DNA of 64,000 nucleotides from Collybiopsis luxurians FD-317 M1 (lineage: Eukaryota; Basidiomycota; Agaricomycetes; Agaricales; Omphalotaceae), in NCBI GenBank assembly GCA_000827265.1, contig KN834842.1, positions 81,677 through 145,676 of the forward strand, read 5' to 3'. The notes below the pieces were generated by a model. The model had not been told where the DNA came from. It saw only the letters and a program-made list of their open reading frames with translations, and did not search any database. Positions 12,161-22,924 of the stretch are shown one piece after another (position 1 is the first letter of the stretch; each line of letters starts with the position of its first letter). Position numbers and translations under genes: made by a program.

Positions 12161-13980
12161 ATGTCTCCATTACTTCCGCCAACCACAGTCCGGGCTGCAG
12201 TCACTCCGCAAAACACGATCGTCGTTGATCAAAATCTCGCTACATTAGCCCAGCTTACGGAGCCAGACGTAACAGGACTTGTGTGCCAGGCGGTTCTTTA
12301 CGGTACCAAATTTTGGAACTCCATGTTTTGCATTTAATTTTAACTCCACCGCGTTCAGGTATATACATTTCTATCGCATGGCATACGCTCTCGACCCTTC
12401 TGTGAGTAAAGAGTTTGTCCAAATATCTCCAGATTGGCTTATGGTCTGGCATTCTATGCGAAATTATTCCCTTCCTGGCCTACGATTTACATGTGCTTTT
12501 GTCTCTGGTATATTTTTTCTTCACTGGTACAGTAACAAACGACCTCGTAACAAAGCCTGGTTCTTCTTACTCTCATCCACAATCTTCATGCTCCTGATGT
12601 CGACAGTCTGTCTTGTTCTCGAGGCGGTGAATACAATGGGAGTGGTGGGTTGCTATTGTTACATCTCTTAGCCTAACGACAGTAGATGATTTTCACCTTT
12701 CTCAGCTTGAAGGAATCAAGCTTGAAACTGAAGGAGCATTTCAGCCTCCGACGGCATGGTACGGATTCCGTGGGGCCAATAATCGTACCCTAGCGCAAGC
12801 AATCATATTTTCCCTCGAGGTCAGTCACAATTTTTATCGCCACTTGGGTGCCAATTCTAATCGTACCACTTATGTAGTTTATCCTCGGAGATGCTATCGT
12901 GATATGGCGAGCTGGAGCTCTGTGGAAATTTAACATACCAATAATGATCATAATGCTTGTACCTCTGTTGGCAGATTTCGGTGAGTAGTAGACTAGTGGT
13001 TCATGAACGCATTTTGGTCTCATGTTACGGTACATTCCAAGCCACAACATTATTTTTCATTGGCTGTGAAGGTCGAGCAGATTGGTGGTACATTGCAGGC
13101 ACAGAGCCAAAAAGGTACATCTGCGTTAATCCTATCTCAGAGTCAGTCTCTCAACCTTTGCCAACAGTTGCAACGTAGCTCAGCGGGGAATGTTCTTGCT
13201 CTCCTTCTCGACAAATGTAGTGGCAGTCTTCTGTATTGCTGTAAAAGCCTGGGTCCACCGACATGCATTCATTGCCATGCCCGACTCTGTATCTTCTTCA
13301 AGTTCATGGAGCAAATTCCGCTCTCCGGCTCAGAAGATTATTATCCTGTTCCTCGAGTCTGGTTTCATCTACATGCTATTTTGGGTGAGCATCCTCCGTT
13401 CAATGTCAGGCTATTCAATTCGTTATTGGTGCACTTCTAGGCGGCTTGTAGTTTTACATATTTCCCATTCGTGCTGGGTGTCGAGTCTCCGGCATATTTC
13501 ATGACAACCTTGTTTAATTCAATTCGATATCAGATCGTGGTGAGTATTATCAGCTGCCTTCTTCTAGGAAGTAACTGTATGATTGCGCATATGCCGATCA
13601 TCTTGGTACTATAGGGTCTCTACCCAACGGCAATTGTTCTGCTGGTCCATCGTCAAAGCATTCACTGGGGATCCCCGGCCATGTCGAATGCTATTTACTC
13701 AAGCTTCAAAGCTGCCCCAGGTCCTTCGGGACCGTTACCTAAACGGAACAAACCGTTAGGCCTTGTTGATTTCAGCACCGTTGGTACCGTAACCGATGCC
13801 ATTGAAGCCGATGAGTCTCCCTCTTCTCTCCGAAAGGCATCCCATATTCTTCCTCAGATTTTGGACGAGAAAAGACCATCTGAAGAGCCGGTTCTTACTC
13901 TTGCTCGCTTTATGAGTCACGAACGTTCACTTTCCGATGGCCCCTCTATCACATCAGAGGAAACAGCGGTGGCTGTATGA
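12161..13980 (+). CDS. Multi-pass membrane protein, fungal seven-helix receptor-like, copy B (complete)
   Basis: Paralogue of the gene at 6704 and of unknown function. ATG 12161 begins MSPLLPPTTVRAAVTPQN; the stop is TGA 13978-13980. It keeps the exon missing in copy A, 12452-12523, reading LAYGLAFYAKLFPSWPTIY between the first helix and NKRPRNKAWFFLL. The remaining helices match copy A closely: LEGIKLETEGAFQPP, FILGDAIVIWRAGALW, IIILFLESGFIYMLFW and GLYPTAIVLLVH. The cytoplasmic tail is shorter and Ser/Thr rich, ending TSEETAVAV. Exons are separated by seven or eight introns of 45-70 nt. The seven hydrophobic segments plus a phosphorylatable tail suggest a receptor, but no ligand or G-protein motif is visible. 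The adjacent GMC oxidoreductase was duplicated with it. Confidence 0.78.
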
Positions 13981-15274
13981 AAAAGCAGCTGACTTAGTTT
14001 GGAATGGTCCGGAAATGGGTTTGACCCGACTTGGTTGTAAGTGTACATACCACGCTGAAACTTCCGGTAAATATGTGTAAGTAACGATAGGTCGAAATTG
14101 TAATACTATTCATCTTTTCTGGAATATTCTTAATGACTACAAGAAAAGTTAAAACGTACCCTACGGGGTGGTTATTGCGCCAGGCCATCACAATCGGCCC
14201 GAGCTGCCAGTCTGGGCCGCCAAGGCTACTGTTCGGCGCCGCGTCTCATTAGCTGGTGTCCCAAGTTCCAACTCAGGCCACTAAAATGGCTCAAACTTTT
14301 TACCGTATGCTTGAGTTAACTGACATTATCCTGCATAAATGGAGTGCGATACTGCCGTGACCACTCTCGGAATCTCGTATACTTAATGGCTAAGTCCACC
14401 CCTGTATCTCGATTAATCATAAGTGATGAATGTATGAAGTTTTGGCGGCGATACTTGGCATCTCGAGAGCGAAGAATAAAAAATCCTCCGAATCGAAGTT
14501 AGATCCCGGAAAGATTCTTAGAATAAGCTTCTTGCCGGGAGTGGTAAAAATGCCAGCATTCTTCGCAGTCATATTGTTACATTGCTTAGTACTACACAGA
14601 CCTTGCTCCACCCGCTTACTGCTGCCTTGCCTATAGAAGCGACATGAATGTACGACTTCCTCGTAGCTCTTTGCTCTCGCGAGGCATTCGCTTCTGTATT
14701 TTCAAACTCCGTCATGCTGTAATTAGCAATCTTTGCGTGTATATGTAATATTTATGCACGTCTGTCCAAACTTTTACGCTTGAAGTCACGCTCCTGATGC
14801 GCTTTCTTCGTACATCAGAGTGTTGTTCTTCTGCTTCGAGAAGCTATATACTTTCATCGCCACTCTTTCACATCTTTTCCCATCTTTTCCCATCTATTAC
14901 CTCACTTAGAGGTAATTAATTGCCGGAATGAGCTTTTGCTCCATACTGATCCACCTAGAAGAACGTACATGCGGGGTGTTCATGGTATCATCTCGGAGTT
15001 CCAACGTTAAGTTCTCTTTCGCTGATTCTGCATGGCGGATTGTCCTCGAGGCCGAGGACCGGAACTTCTTCAGCTTGCCTTTAGCTTCCAATGGTCGTAA
15101 ATCTCACACCGTCCCACCACTCCTCACGCTCCTGGCCAAGGTAGTCTATTATGCTGATCTATTCGTCATAACATATTCCAACTTTATATAGCACACGATT
15201 CGGACGTTTGCATATTTTCTACCCTCCTCGGACACGCAGACACAACCTTACAAGGACAAACGATAGTTTGGATA
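13981..15274 (+). other. Intergenic, promoter side of the GMC oxidoreductase
   Basis: No gene supported. A CATCTTTTCC direct repeat occurs near 14869-14892. The last 350 bases match the 8950-9236 region of unit A, as described there. Confidence 0.45.
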
Positions 15275-17700
15275 ATGCAAACAGCACTATTAGCAATCTT
15301 CCTTGCTCTGCAAGCCGTGGGCGCTGCGATACACAATCGAATCAACGACTTGGACCGAACCGAGTTTGACTTTGTTGTCATTGGAGGTATTGATCTGACT
15401 CCTTTCGGCAATGTTTCTATTTCCTGAATTGATTGAGCACTCAGGAGGTACCGCAGGCAATGTCATTGCTAACAGACTGACTGAAAATCCGTTCTGGTCG
15501 GTTCTCGTCATCGAAGCTGGAGGATCGTGAGTATCACGCATCAGGACTTCCGATAGTACCAACTTCTCCATTACGGCAGGGATCGTGGAGTTCTACCACT
15601 TGCGGTTCCCGGTTTGGCACCTATTGTCGCGCCAGACACACCTTGGGATTGGAACTTCACGAGTGAGTTGACGTTATTGCTCGCCCCATTTACTTACTGA
15701 ACGCATTTTTTTTTTGATTCAATTACAAGCCGTTCCCCAAGCTGCATTGAATAATCGGTCGCTCCCAGTTGCAAGAGGATTTGTTCTAGGAGGAAGCAGC
15801 TCAGTCAGTCAGTGAAGATCGGTATTCTCATACAAATTACTCGCAATCTGACAAGAAAACGGAAGATTTTTTGGGGTATACTCGAGGGTCTAGAGAAGAT
15901 TGGGAACGATACGCCGAAATAACTGAAGACGAGGGCTGGTCCTGGGATAGGCTGAAGCCGTATATGATGAAGGTAAGCATTCGGACAGTGTGCAATTTGT
16001 CTGCAAAGAGTCGATGTTCAGGACGAATCTTTTCTTCCTCTGTCAATCAGAACGAGAAATTTACCCTCCCACCAACTTCCCTCGACCAAAATATCACAGG
16101 CAAAATCGATCCTACTGTACACAGCTTTACAGGTATCAACTCAGTCAGCCTTGCTGGGTTTCCTCATGGGTTCGATAATAGGATACTCAACACCACCGTT
16201 GATCTAAGCAAGGAGTTTTCCTTTAACGAGGATATGAATGCAGGCTTCCAACTTGGGGTGGGTAAGTATATGAAATAAACTTCTGAAGTAACCAGTCATA
16301 CTACTCAGTTTATTCACGCAGGCTGGGTTCAGCAAACTACCGATAACGGAACACGTAGCAGTTCCTCATTCTCATATCTGGCCGACAAATACCTTGCTCG
16401 TCCAAATCTTCATGTATTGGTCAACACGCGCGTCACACGCGTTTTTGAGAACATTCCAAGGTCTTTAAATTTCAGCAAGGTCGAAATCACTCAAGATAAT
16501 GGCGGTATTTAGCTACGTTCATTTACATTGGCATTTTTGGGCTGATCTTCTCTTCTAGCATCATTCCAGAATATTACCGCTTCGAAAGAGATCATTCTCT
16601 CCGCAGGAAGTATCATGTCTCCTCAAATCCTTCTGCTCTCAGGCATCGGCAATTCATCAGCTCTCTCGAAAGTAGGCGTTACCCCAGTACACGACCTACC
16701 TTCTATTGGAGCGAACCTTACCGAACATCCTTTCACGGGAAATCCATGGACAGTCAATCCTTCATTAGGAACCTTCGATGATATCTTTAGAAATCAGACG
16801 GTATTAAGCGAGGCAGAAAGAGTGTGGAATTCGACAAAGACAGGAATGTTAGTCGACTCGCCGCTGGCGTTTATGGCATGGTTAAGGATTGCGAATAATG
16901 CTTCCATATTCGAACAATTCCCAGATCCAGCTGCAGGGCCAAAAACAGCGCATTACGAATTATTCTTCATCGTAAGGACTGATTATCTCTACAATAGTAT
17001 ATTAGATTAAGCTCTCTGGCTTTTTCAGAATGGACATGTCGGAGGAACGCCTGCTACAGGGAGCTTCCTCGAGCTAGGTACCGCGGTTGTTACACCTCTT
17101 TCCCGTGGGTTGCAATCATCATAATTTGGAACTGGCGCTCGATTTAAACTCTATCTTTCCTAGGTGGCTCCGTTTCCTTGAACACTTCTGACCCTCTTGC
17201 TCCTCCACTCATTGACTTCCAACTTCTCTCATCGGAATTCGACATGTTCGTCCTTCGATCGGCTATCCGAAGCAGTATGCGCTTTCTCGGGTCTTCCAGT
17301 TGGACTGATGTTATCATTTCCCCGCCTGCAAATCTCTCAACAGCTAATCCAGACGAGATAAGTGACGATGAACTGGACCAGTACATTCGAGCGAACGCGC
17401 TCGGCGTGTTCCATCCTGTTAGCACTGCAGCGATGACTGCGAGGAATGCGAGTTGGGGTGTGGTTAATCCTGATTTGAAGGTTAAAGGAGTCAACGGACT
17501 CAGAGTTATTGACTCGTCTGTCTTGGTGAGTCTCGCCGGGAAAAGACCAGAGACATTCTTACACCGTCGTTCCTTTCGTGTTTTCGCTGTAGCCCATCAT
17601 CCCCGCTGCACATACTCAAGCCCCGACTTATATCATAGCGGAGCGAGGGGCTGATTTGATAAAAGAAACATGGTGGGCTACCGAAGGCGGACGCTCATGA
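15275..17700 (+). CDS. Secreted GMC oxidoreductase, aryl-alcohol oxidase-like
   Basis: FAD-dependent alcohol oxidase, probably extracellular and H2O2-producing. ATG 15275 starts a signal peptide ([18 protein letters not shown]). Then come [18 protein letters not shown], the ADP-binding fold split by an intron, and LVIEAG. GMC signature 1 spans another intron: [11 protein letters not shown] then [13 protein letters not shown]. The donor here is GTCAGT near 15801 and restores Asn from a split codon. GMC signature 2 is [15 protein letters not shown] at 16603-16650. Catalytic-site text is [10 protein letters not shown] near 17408-17440, with a conserved His. The second catalytic His lies in [17 protein letters not shown] in the last exon. 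The stop is TGA 17698-17700. The length of about 590 residues is typical of the family. Many N-glycosylation sequons support secretion. The paralogous copy in unit A is a stub. Confidence 0.88.
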
Positions 17701-17928
17701 AATCGTAATGCTGAAGTTCTAATGTACCCATATATCACACGCGTTCAGGAAATACACTTTACATAATCGCACGCCCGCGTTTACCTGTCCATTATCCACC
17801 AAAATGGACAATTCGTCAGCAGGACGCTGAGGATTACTCTAATCAATTGCACTTCCACCAAAACAACATAGACTGCCGCATTGCCACATCCCCAAGCCAC
17901 ACGAATCGCCCGCTACTTTCTTTCGTAC

Positions 17929-19995
17929 TCATCCAGGTACCTTTGACATCGTGAAACATCCCTCATACACAGCTGGACGTTCCGGCGCACTCATCGTCTC
18001 TCTCCAGCGCCCAGAGATGTTTTGATTATGGTTCCCAATAATGTATCCACGGTATAACCATTTTTCTCTGTCTCCTCCATTCGGCGAGACATTCTAGGTT
18101 GAATAACGACGCGTCAGATACAGATACAAGAACCTGAGTCACGGAGTAGAAAATAAAGAAGCCGAATAGAAGAATAAAGAGGGAGAACGAAGAGAGCCTG
18201 GTCACATACATAATCTTTTTTCAGACTAACGAAGCCATCCCGAGGTCGTACTCGACCAAGCAGTTTGAAGTTACCCCAAGGAGCTTGTCCCTACAAGATC
18301 CCTCGTCAATAAACAATAGCATCGAACAGTATGCACTGACCTCGCCCTTGACAATAACGTCTATTACCCTCCGCTTCCGCCCCTGCTCACCGTTTTCCTC
18401 TCTATCGGCGCCGTCATTTGCTTCAGGTTCCGCTCGATCATGAAAACCCGAGACTACAGCTCGCTTGTACACCAACGTCCTCTTCCCATATCCAGGTTCC
18501 GTTATTCTGAGACCTTGCGATGTTTCTTCCATGAGTGCGCCAGCCTATGAAAGTTCGCATTGAATGTAAGCATAGTAACAGGTGAATGGAAAGATAGATA
18601 AACGGTATTGAGGAAGACATGAATATTACGTACCGGTAGATACATACGAATTGCACCCCCAGGTGCAAGCGGTTTGACTGCTTCATTCTTATCGTCAGTG
18701 TCATCGGAATAAAGGTGATACTCTCTCAGGTGCCAAATCTGATTCTGATGTCCAATGAGCATGTTCTGCAGAAATTGCGGATGACTGCCCGATGATATCA
18801 GTGAGCCGTAGGAATTGAAGTCGGTGTACATGAACATTCCCATCCAGTTACCGTCTATGCTGGGAACATGGAACAAATGTAAGATTTAAATGATTACAGC
18901 CTGAGAAAAACGCTACATACCTCCCTGGTTTAAACACGTCCCTTAATTCCCTCTCGACAGAACCTTTCTTGGTCCCCAAGTTCGTCGTCCTGCCCCACTC
19001 ATACTCCCACTCACTACCAAGGGCTTTTAAGGCCGCCGGCTGAAGGGGAGGTGCGAGCGATGGGATAACAGGGGAGTACTCCGTATTTTCCGGGAGGTGA
19101 CCCAAAAGAGCGAAAAAGCATAGGACAGCAGGAGGTGTGAGAGCTGGAGCTTTGAGAGATAGATTGGAGTCGTGGTACAGGGGTGTCAGTTGGGAGACTC
19201 CGCCGTCGCTCGGCGGGGGGAGAAAGTTGAGCCAGGAGGGAGTGACAAGGGGATACTGATATAGGACTTGCGGTGAGTTTGAGTGATGACTGACAAACGA
19301 GGACATACGATGTGAGCTCCCAAGGAGAAAATCTTGAGAATGGCTAATGCTCTTTTTGTGTGAGGGCTACCTCGAGACAATTGATCTGCAAAATAACATC
19401 TTTGAGCACAATGCTTGGGGAAAATACCAAAGGGCAACTCACCCGGTTTGAATAGGAACCAGAGCAGCCACATCGCCAAACAATTGGATTCATTATGAGC
19501 AGGCCATTTGCCCTGCTGAATACTCCGCCATGACCCAGAAGCGCCATATTCATCGAACCAAAATTCTATCAACCAACTATCCATACGAGCATATGTTGCT
19601 AGCTGACGCCGATTCTTCCCTTCGTCCTCAAGCATCATAAGATAGATCTGATATAAAAACTCGGACAACCACTCGTCCTCCCTTGCAGATCCTTTGGTAG
19701 ATGCCCCTTGGCGATCTCGAATGCGTTTCAGCATGATACATTTCCGTCTAAGCTCTTGAGCCAGATTGGGTGAAGGAAATGAATGGACTTTGAGTCTGCG
19801 CAAAGCTGGAGACAAGTCGAATTTGGATTCATAGATTTTGGCATAGACGTAGGGATTCGAACCAATCGAGAGACAGGAATAAGTCCATCTGTTCACGAGA
19901 AGTAACGGAAGAATCGCGGACGGTGGGCCTAAGAATGTTTGAGCAGCGGTGTAAATCGCGATTTCAGAGAGGATTTCTTGGGGGAAGGCGTCCAT
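17929..19995 (-). CDS. F-box-type protein of a basidiomycete-specific family
   Basis: Likely SCF ubiquitin-ligase substrate adaptor; no substrate can be inferred. ATG 19995 starts MDAFPQEILSEIAIYTAAQT, an F-box-like helix pattern (FP-EIL-EI) followed by LPLLLVNRWTYSCLS, where the L-VN-W pattern is typical of fungal F-boxes. The centre is helical and hydrophilic. The C-terminal half reads SIDGNWMGMFMYTDF and later GQAPWGNFKLLGRVRPRDGFVSL. The final exon carries EKWLYRGYIIGN and GRWRETMSAPE, ending at TGA 17929. This WLYRG / GRWR-type C-terminal module recurs in agaricomycete F-box proteins. Seven or so exons were joined by eye, and each boundary preserves the frame. It looks intact. Confidence 0.72.
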
Positions 19996-20376
19996 TCTCG
20001 CGGCAGGATTGATGATGTTTGAATGTCCGAGTTTTATCCTGCTTTGGTCAGCAGCAGCAAGTGACTTCCCGAAGCTGAATTGTTTACCTTGTTCCGACGG
20101 ATGGTCGGACTACATAGTACCAGATATTCGTTGCTGAGCGCTGAATATCGACCGGGTATTGAGGAAGATTACCCTTCGTCAACACAACTGGCGGACGATT
20201 TATTTGTCCAAGACGCTCACGACATACGGAGCCTGTATGGAGCAGTTTGCGTCGGAAGCAAGTTTGTGTTCCGACGGGGACCCAGTTACATCCGATGATG
20301 TGATGCCAAGATGATTCAGAAGTTAATCGTGTATAAACGCAACCGTACCTATTCAATTACAGTTGCGCTTAAACTC
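19996..20376 (+). other. Divergent intergenic region
   Basis: It lies between the divergently oriented F-box gene and aminopeptidase gene and probably holds both promoters. No other feature was recognised. Confidence 0.5.
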
Positions 20377-22031
20377 ATGCGCCGAGCTTCTCTACTACTT
20401 CTCTTTCTCTGCTTTGTATTCATTGTCACACAAGCTGTTGCTTTTGAACGACCAACCGACGATTTTCAAGCTCCCTTGACAATTTCGTCGAGTCTTGATG
20501 ACTCGGGGACTGAAAATGATTGGATTCTTGTTGATGTAGCTGGTACGTCGAGGATCGTCGTTCGCGCCTGTTCCTTTCTGCTGATACTATTTCTCATAGA
20601 ACTCAACGCCCAGGAATCATTAAGACTGGTTCGATTTATAGAGGAGCAGGGATACGGATTTCCACTTTGGGTTACTGAACGGCAAAAGCTTGATGCAAAG
20701 AGGAACGGCCAGGATTACATTGATATGTATGCCTTCGCCTTTCCTTTGGAGATTCCCTCCATAAATTACGCTGTATTCTTAGCACTGAACACCCTGATTT
20801 TGGCATTCCGTCCTACACTCCACAGCCCCAGCACCAGCAGCAGATTTACCACCCTCCAAACTCGACAGTTGTCTCGAAGATCCTACCCTTACTATCCTCA
20901 GCCGAGCAAAAAAGAAATCTCGAGCATTTCACGTCATTCTACACCCGTTTCTACAACTCAGAAAGTGGACGGGCGTCCTCGAGATGGCTTTACGAGCGTG
21001 CTGTAAATTATACTGTTCAATACGCCAGTCCCAAACTTCGAGAAGCAGTCCAACTTCAGGTCGTGCTTCATCCACATGCATTCAAACAAGAGAGTGTCGT
21101 AAGTAGACGTCCATGCAAATCTTTTTGCTGCTTACGCCCTTTTGATGCAGATCATCCGCCTGCACCCAAACAACGTCTCACCATCTGCTAACATAACAAT
21201 CGTCGGTGCCCATTGCGACTCCATCAACCTCTTGAACCCCTTCGAACGCGCTCCTGGGGCAGACGACGATGGCAGTGGTACCGTCACTATATTAGAGGCG
21301 TATCGAAGCATTCTTGAGAGCGGATACATACCCTCGTCCCCGTTGGAATTCCATTTCTATGCAGGAGAAGAAGGGGGGATGTTAGGATCGATCGATGTAG
21401 TTCATGATTTCGTTCAGAGCGGGAAAAGTGTGAGGGGGATGATGCAGTTCGATATGACAGTACGTGCGCGTTTTCTTGAGACAATCTTGGCGTTACTCAC
21501 ACAGATCTGCAGGCTTGGGTCGCCGCTGGTACACAGGAAAAAGTGGCGATAGTGATGAACAAAGTCAATCCGAGGTTAACAGAGTGGCTAAAGCTCGTTA
21601 TCGACAAGTATCGTAGGTTCCCGTGTATTTTCGTTCAAAGACTGATTCTGACACAACGCTTCTCTTCAAGTCGACATTCCTTGGTTCGAGACCCTCTATT
21701 CCGACCGAGCGGGAAGCGATCATCAACCATGGACAATGGCACGGTATCCGGCGGCCCATGCTATTGAGGGTCTTTGGGAAGATATGAACCGTGCAAGTCA
21801 GTTCTGATTTATGCTTTCTTCCCCAATGGCAGTTAATCCGGCTCGTACTGACGAGGTTCTCATGTAGATGCTCATTCACCGAATGATACCATCGACATTT
21901 CCAGCGAGTTCTCGTTTGAGCACATACTTGAGTGAGTGACGATAGCTTGCTTGCGAGGCAGGATTTACATGACCACTTTCAGGTTCACAAAGCTTGCAGT
22001 TGCTTTCGCTGTCGAGCTCTCGGATTACTAA
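20377..22031 (+). CDS. Secreted M28-family aminopeptidase (leucyl aminopeptidase-like)
   Basis: Zinc exopeptidase releasing N-terminal residues from peptides outside the cell. I chose ATG 20377 because it starts a clear signal peptide ([22 protein letters not shown]). An in-frame ATG at 20311 would bury it. After the propeptide region, [18 protein letters not shown] is typical of fungal M28E. Metal and catalytic residues are all present: IVGAHCDS (His), GADDDGSGT (Asp), FYAGEEGG (Glu-Glu), MMQFDMT (Asp) and AGSDHQPW (His). The first motif has Cys in place of the more usual Gln or Tyr in AHxDS. The end is ELSDY and TAA 22029-22031. Seven exons were joined by in-phase GT-AG introns. Together with the aspartic protease and peptide transporter in this window it suits extracellular protein scavenging. 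Confidence 0.88.
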
Positions 22032-22924
22032 ACTCCTTGGACTCTTTGGGTGGAGGATAGCAGCTATACTTACATTTACGAAACCAGTTTCGATATGTAC
22101 TACCTCAGCATTGAAACTGAACGAGTTTCCGGGAATAAATTTATCTTTCCTGCTCTAAACCAGTGCTCCTCAAAGCGTCACACGTTCCTATGTTATGACA
22201 CATGCGATCTCCTATAATCCAAGAATCCATCCTTGTCCCATCTACCCCCCTCTCGAGCTTAAACGTATCCCTCTGACCCGAATTTTTTTCCAACATCATA
22301 ATCTCCTGTATCAAATCCCAATCTTTGACTCCATTGAAGACGTGTAATAACTAGTTCACTTTATTTGCCATCGAAACTATCAGCAAGGAAGGAGCTTCCA
22401 CAGTCCTGGGCACAAGAAGAAAGGGGAGCAATATTGGAACCAAGAGGAATCAGGCGATTAGGCGCCGTTGGGACCTTACCACGTCTTATACTTTCCTCCC
22501 TCCCTTTCACGGCTTGCCTCGTCGGCGTCTTCCACCACCTCCATCTCAACCACCCACCGGTGTATCATCCTGAGCTGCCTGAAATCGGTCAAGTCATAGT
22601 ATAAAGAGAATCGAACCCTTGTGCTGTCTGTGTCAATTATATACAAGTTCAACACAGTCGGAAGTCACCTACTGCTCGCTTTGTATGCTATAAGCTAGTG
22701 ATACCGACCCAATTCCGAGATTACTTCCAGCTGTTCCGAATGCGGGACCCCGCTATGTACGAGTGTCGGTTGCTCGCCCCGCAGCTCCGATTCACTATAT
22801 AGCCGCAAATTGCAGTTTTACACCCCATCCGTTTGCCTCCCTCCTACCACCCCTACGAGTTCAAACGGAATATATCGCTGTTTCTGTCTTCCTCGAGTGA
22901 CGCTCCATCGATTATCCCGCCACT
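22032..22924 (+). other. Intergenic and promoter region of lyase copy 1
   Basis: The part at about 22520-22720 is duplicated at 25855-26065, upstream of the second lyase gene (shared GGCGTCTTCCACCACCTC). CTATATAG at 22796 is a plausible TATA element 125 nt before ATG 22925. A minus-strand stretch at 22361-22480 looks weakly coding but was not assigned. Confidence 0.45.

Noticed and set aside
15801..15860. GMC oxidoreductase as a pseudogene because of an apparent TGA after GGSSSV
   Set aside because: A GTCAGT donor splits the Asn codon and removes the stop. The spliced reading restores the family motif.
20311..20376. Upstream ATG 20311 as start of the aminopeptidase
   Set aside because: It would place a hydrophilic stretch before the signal peptide that begins at 20377.
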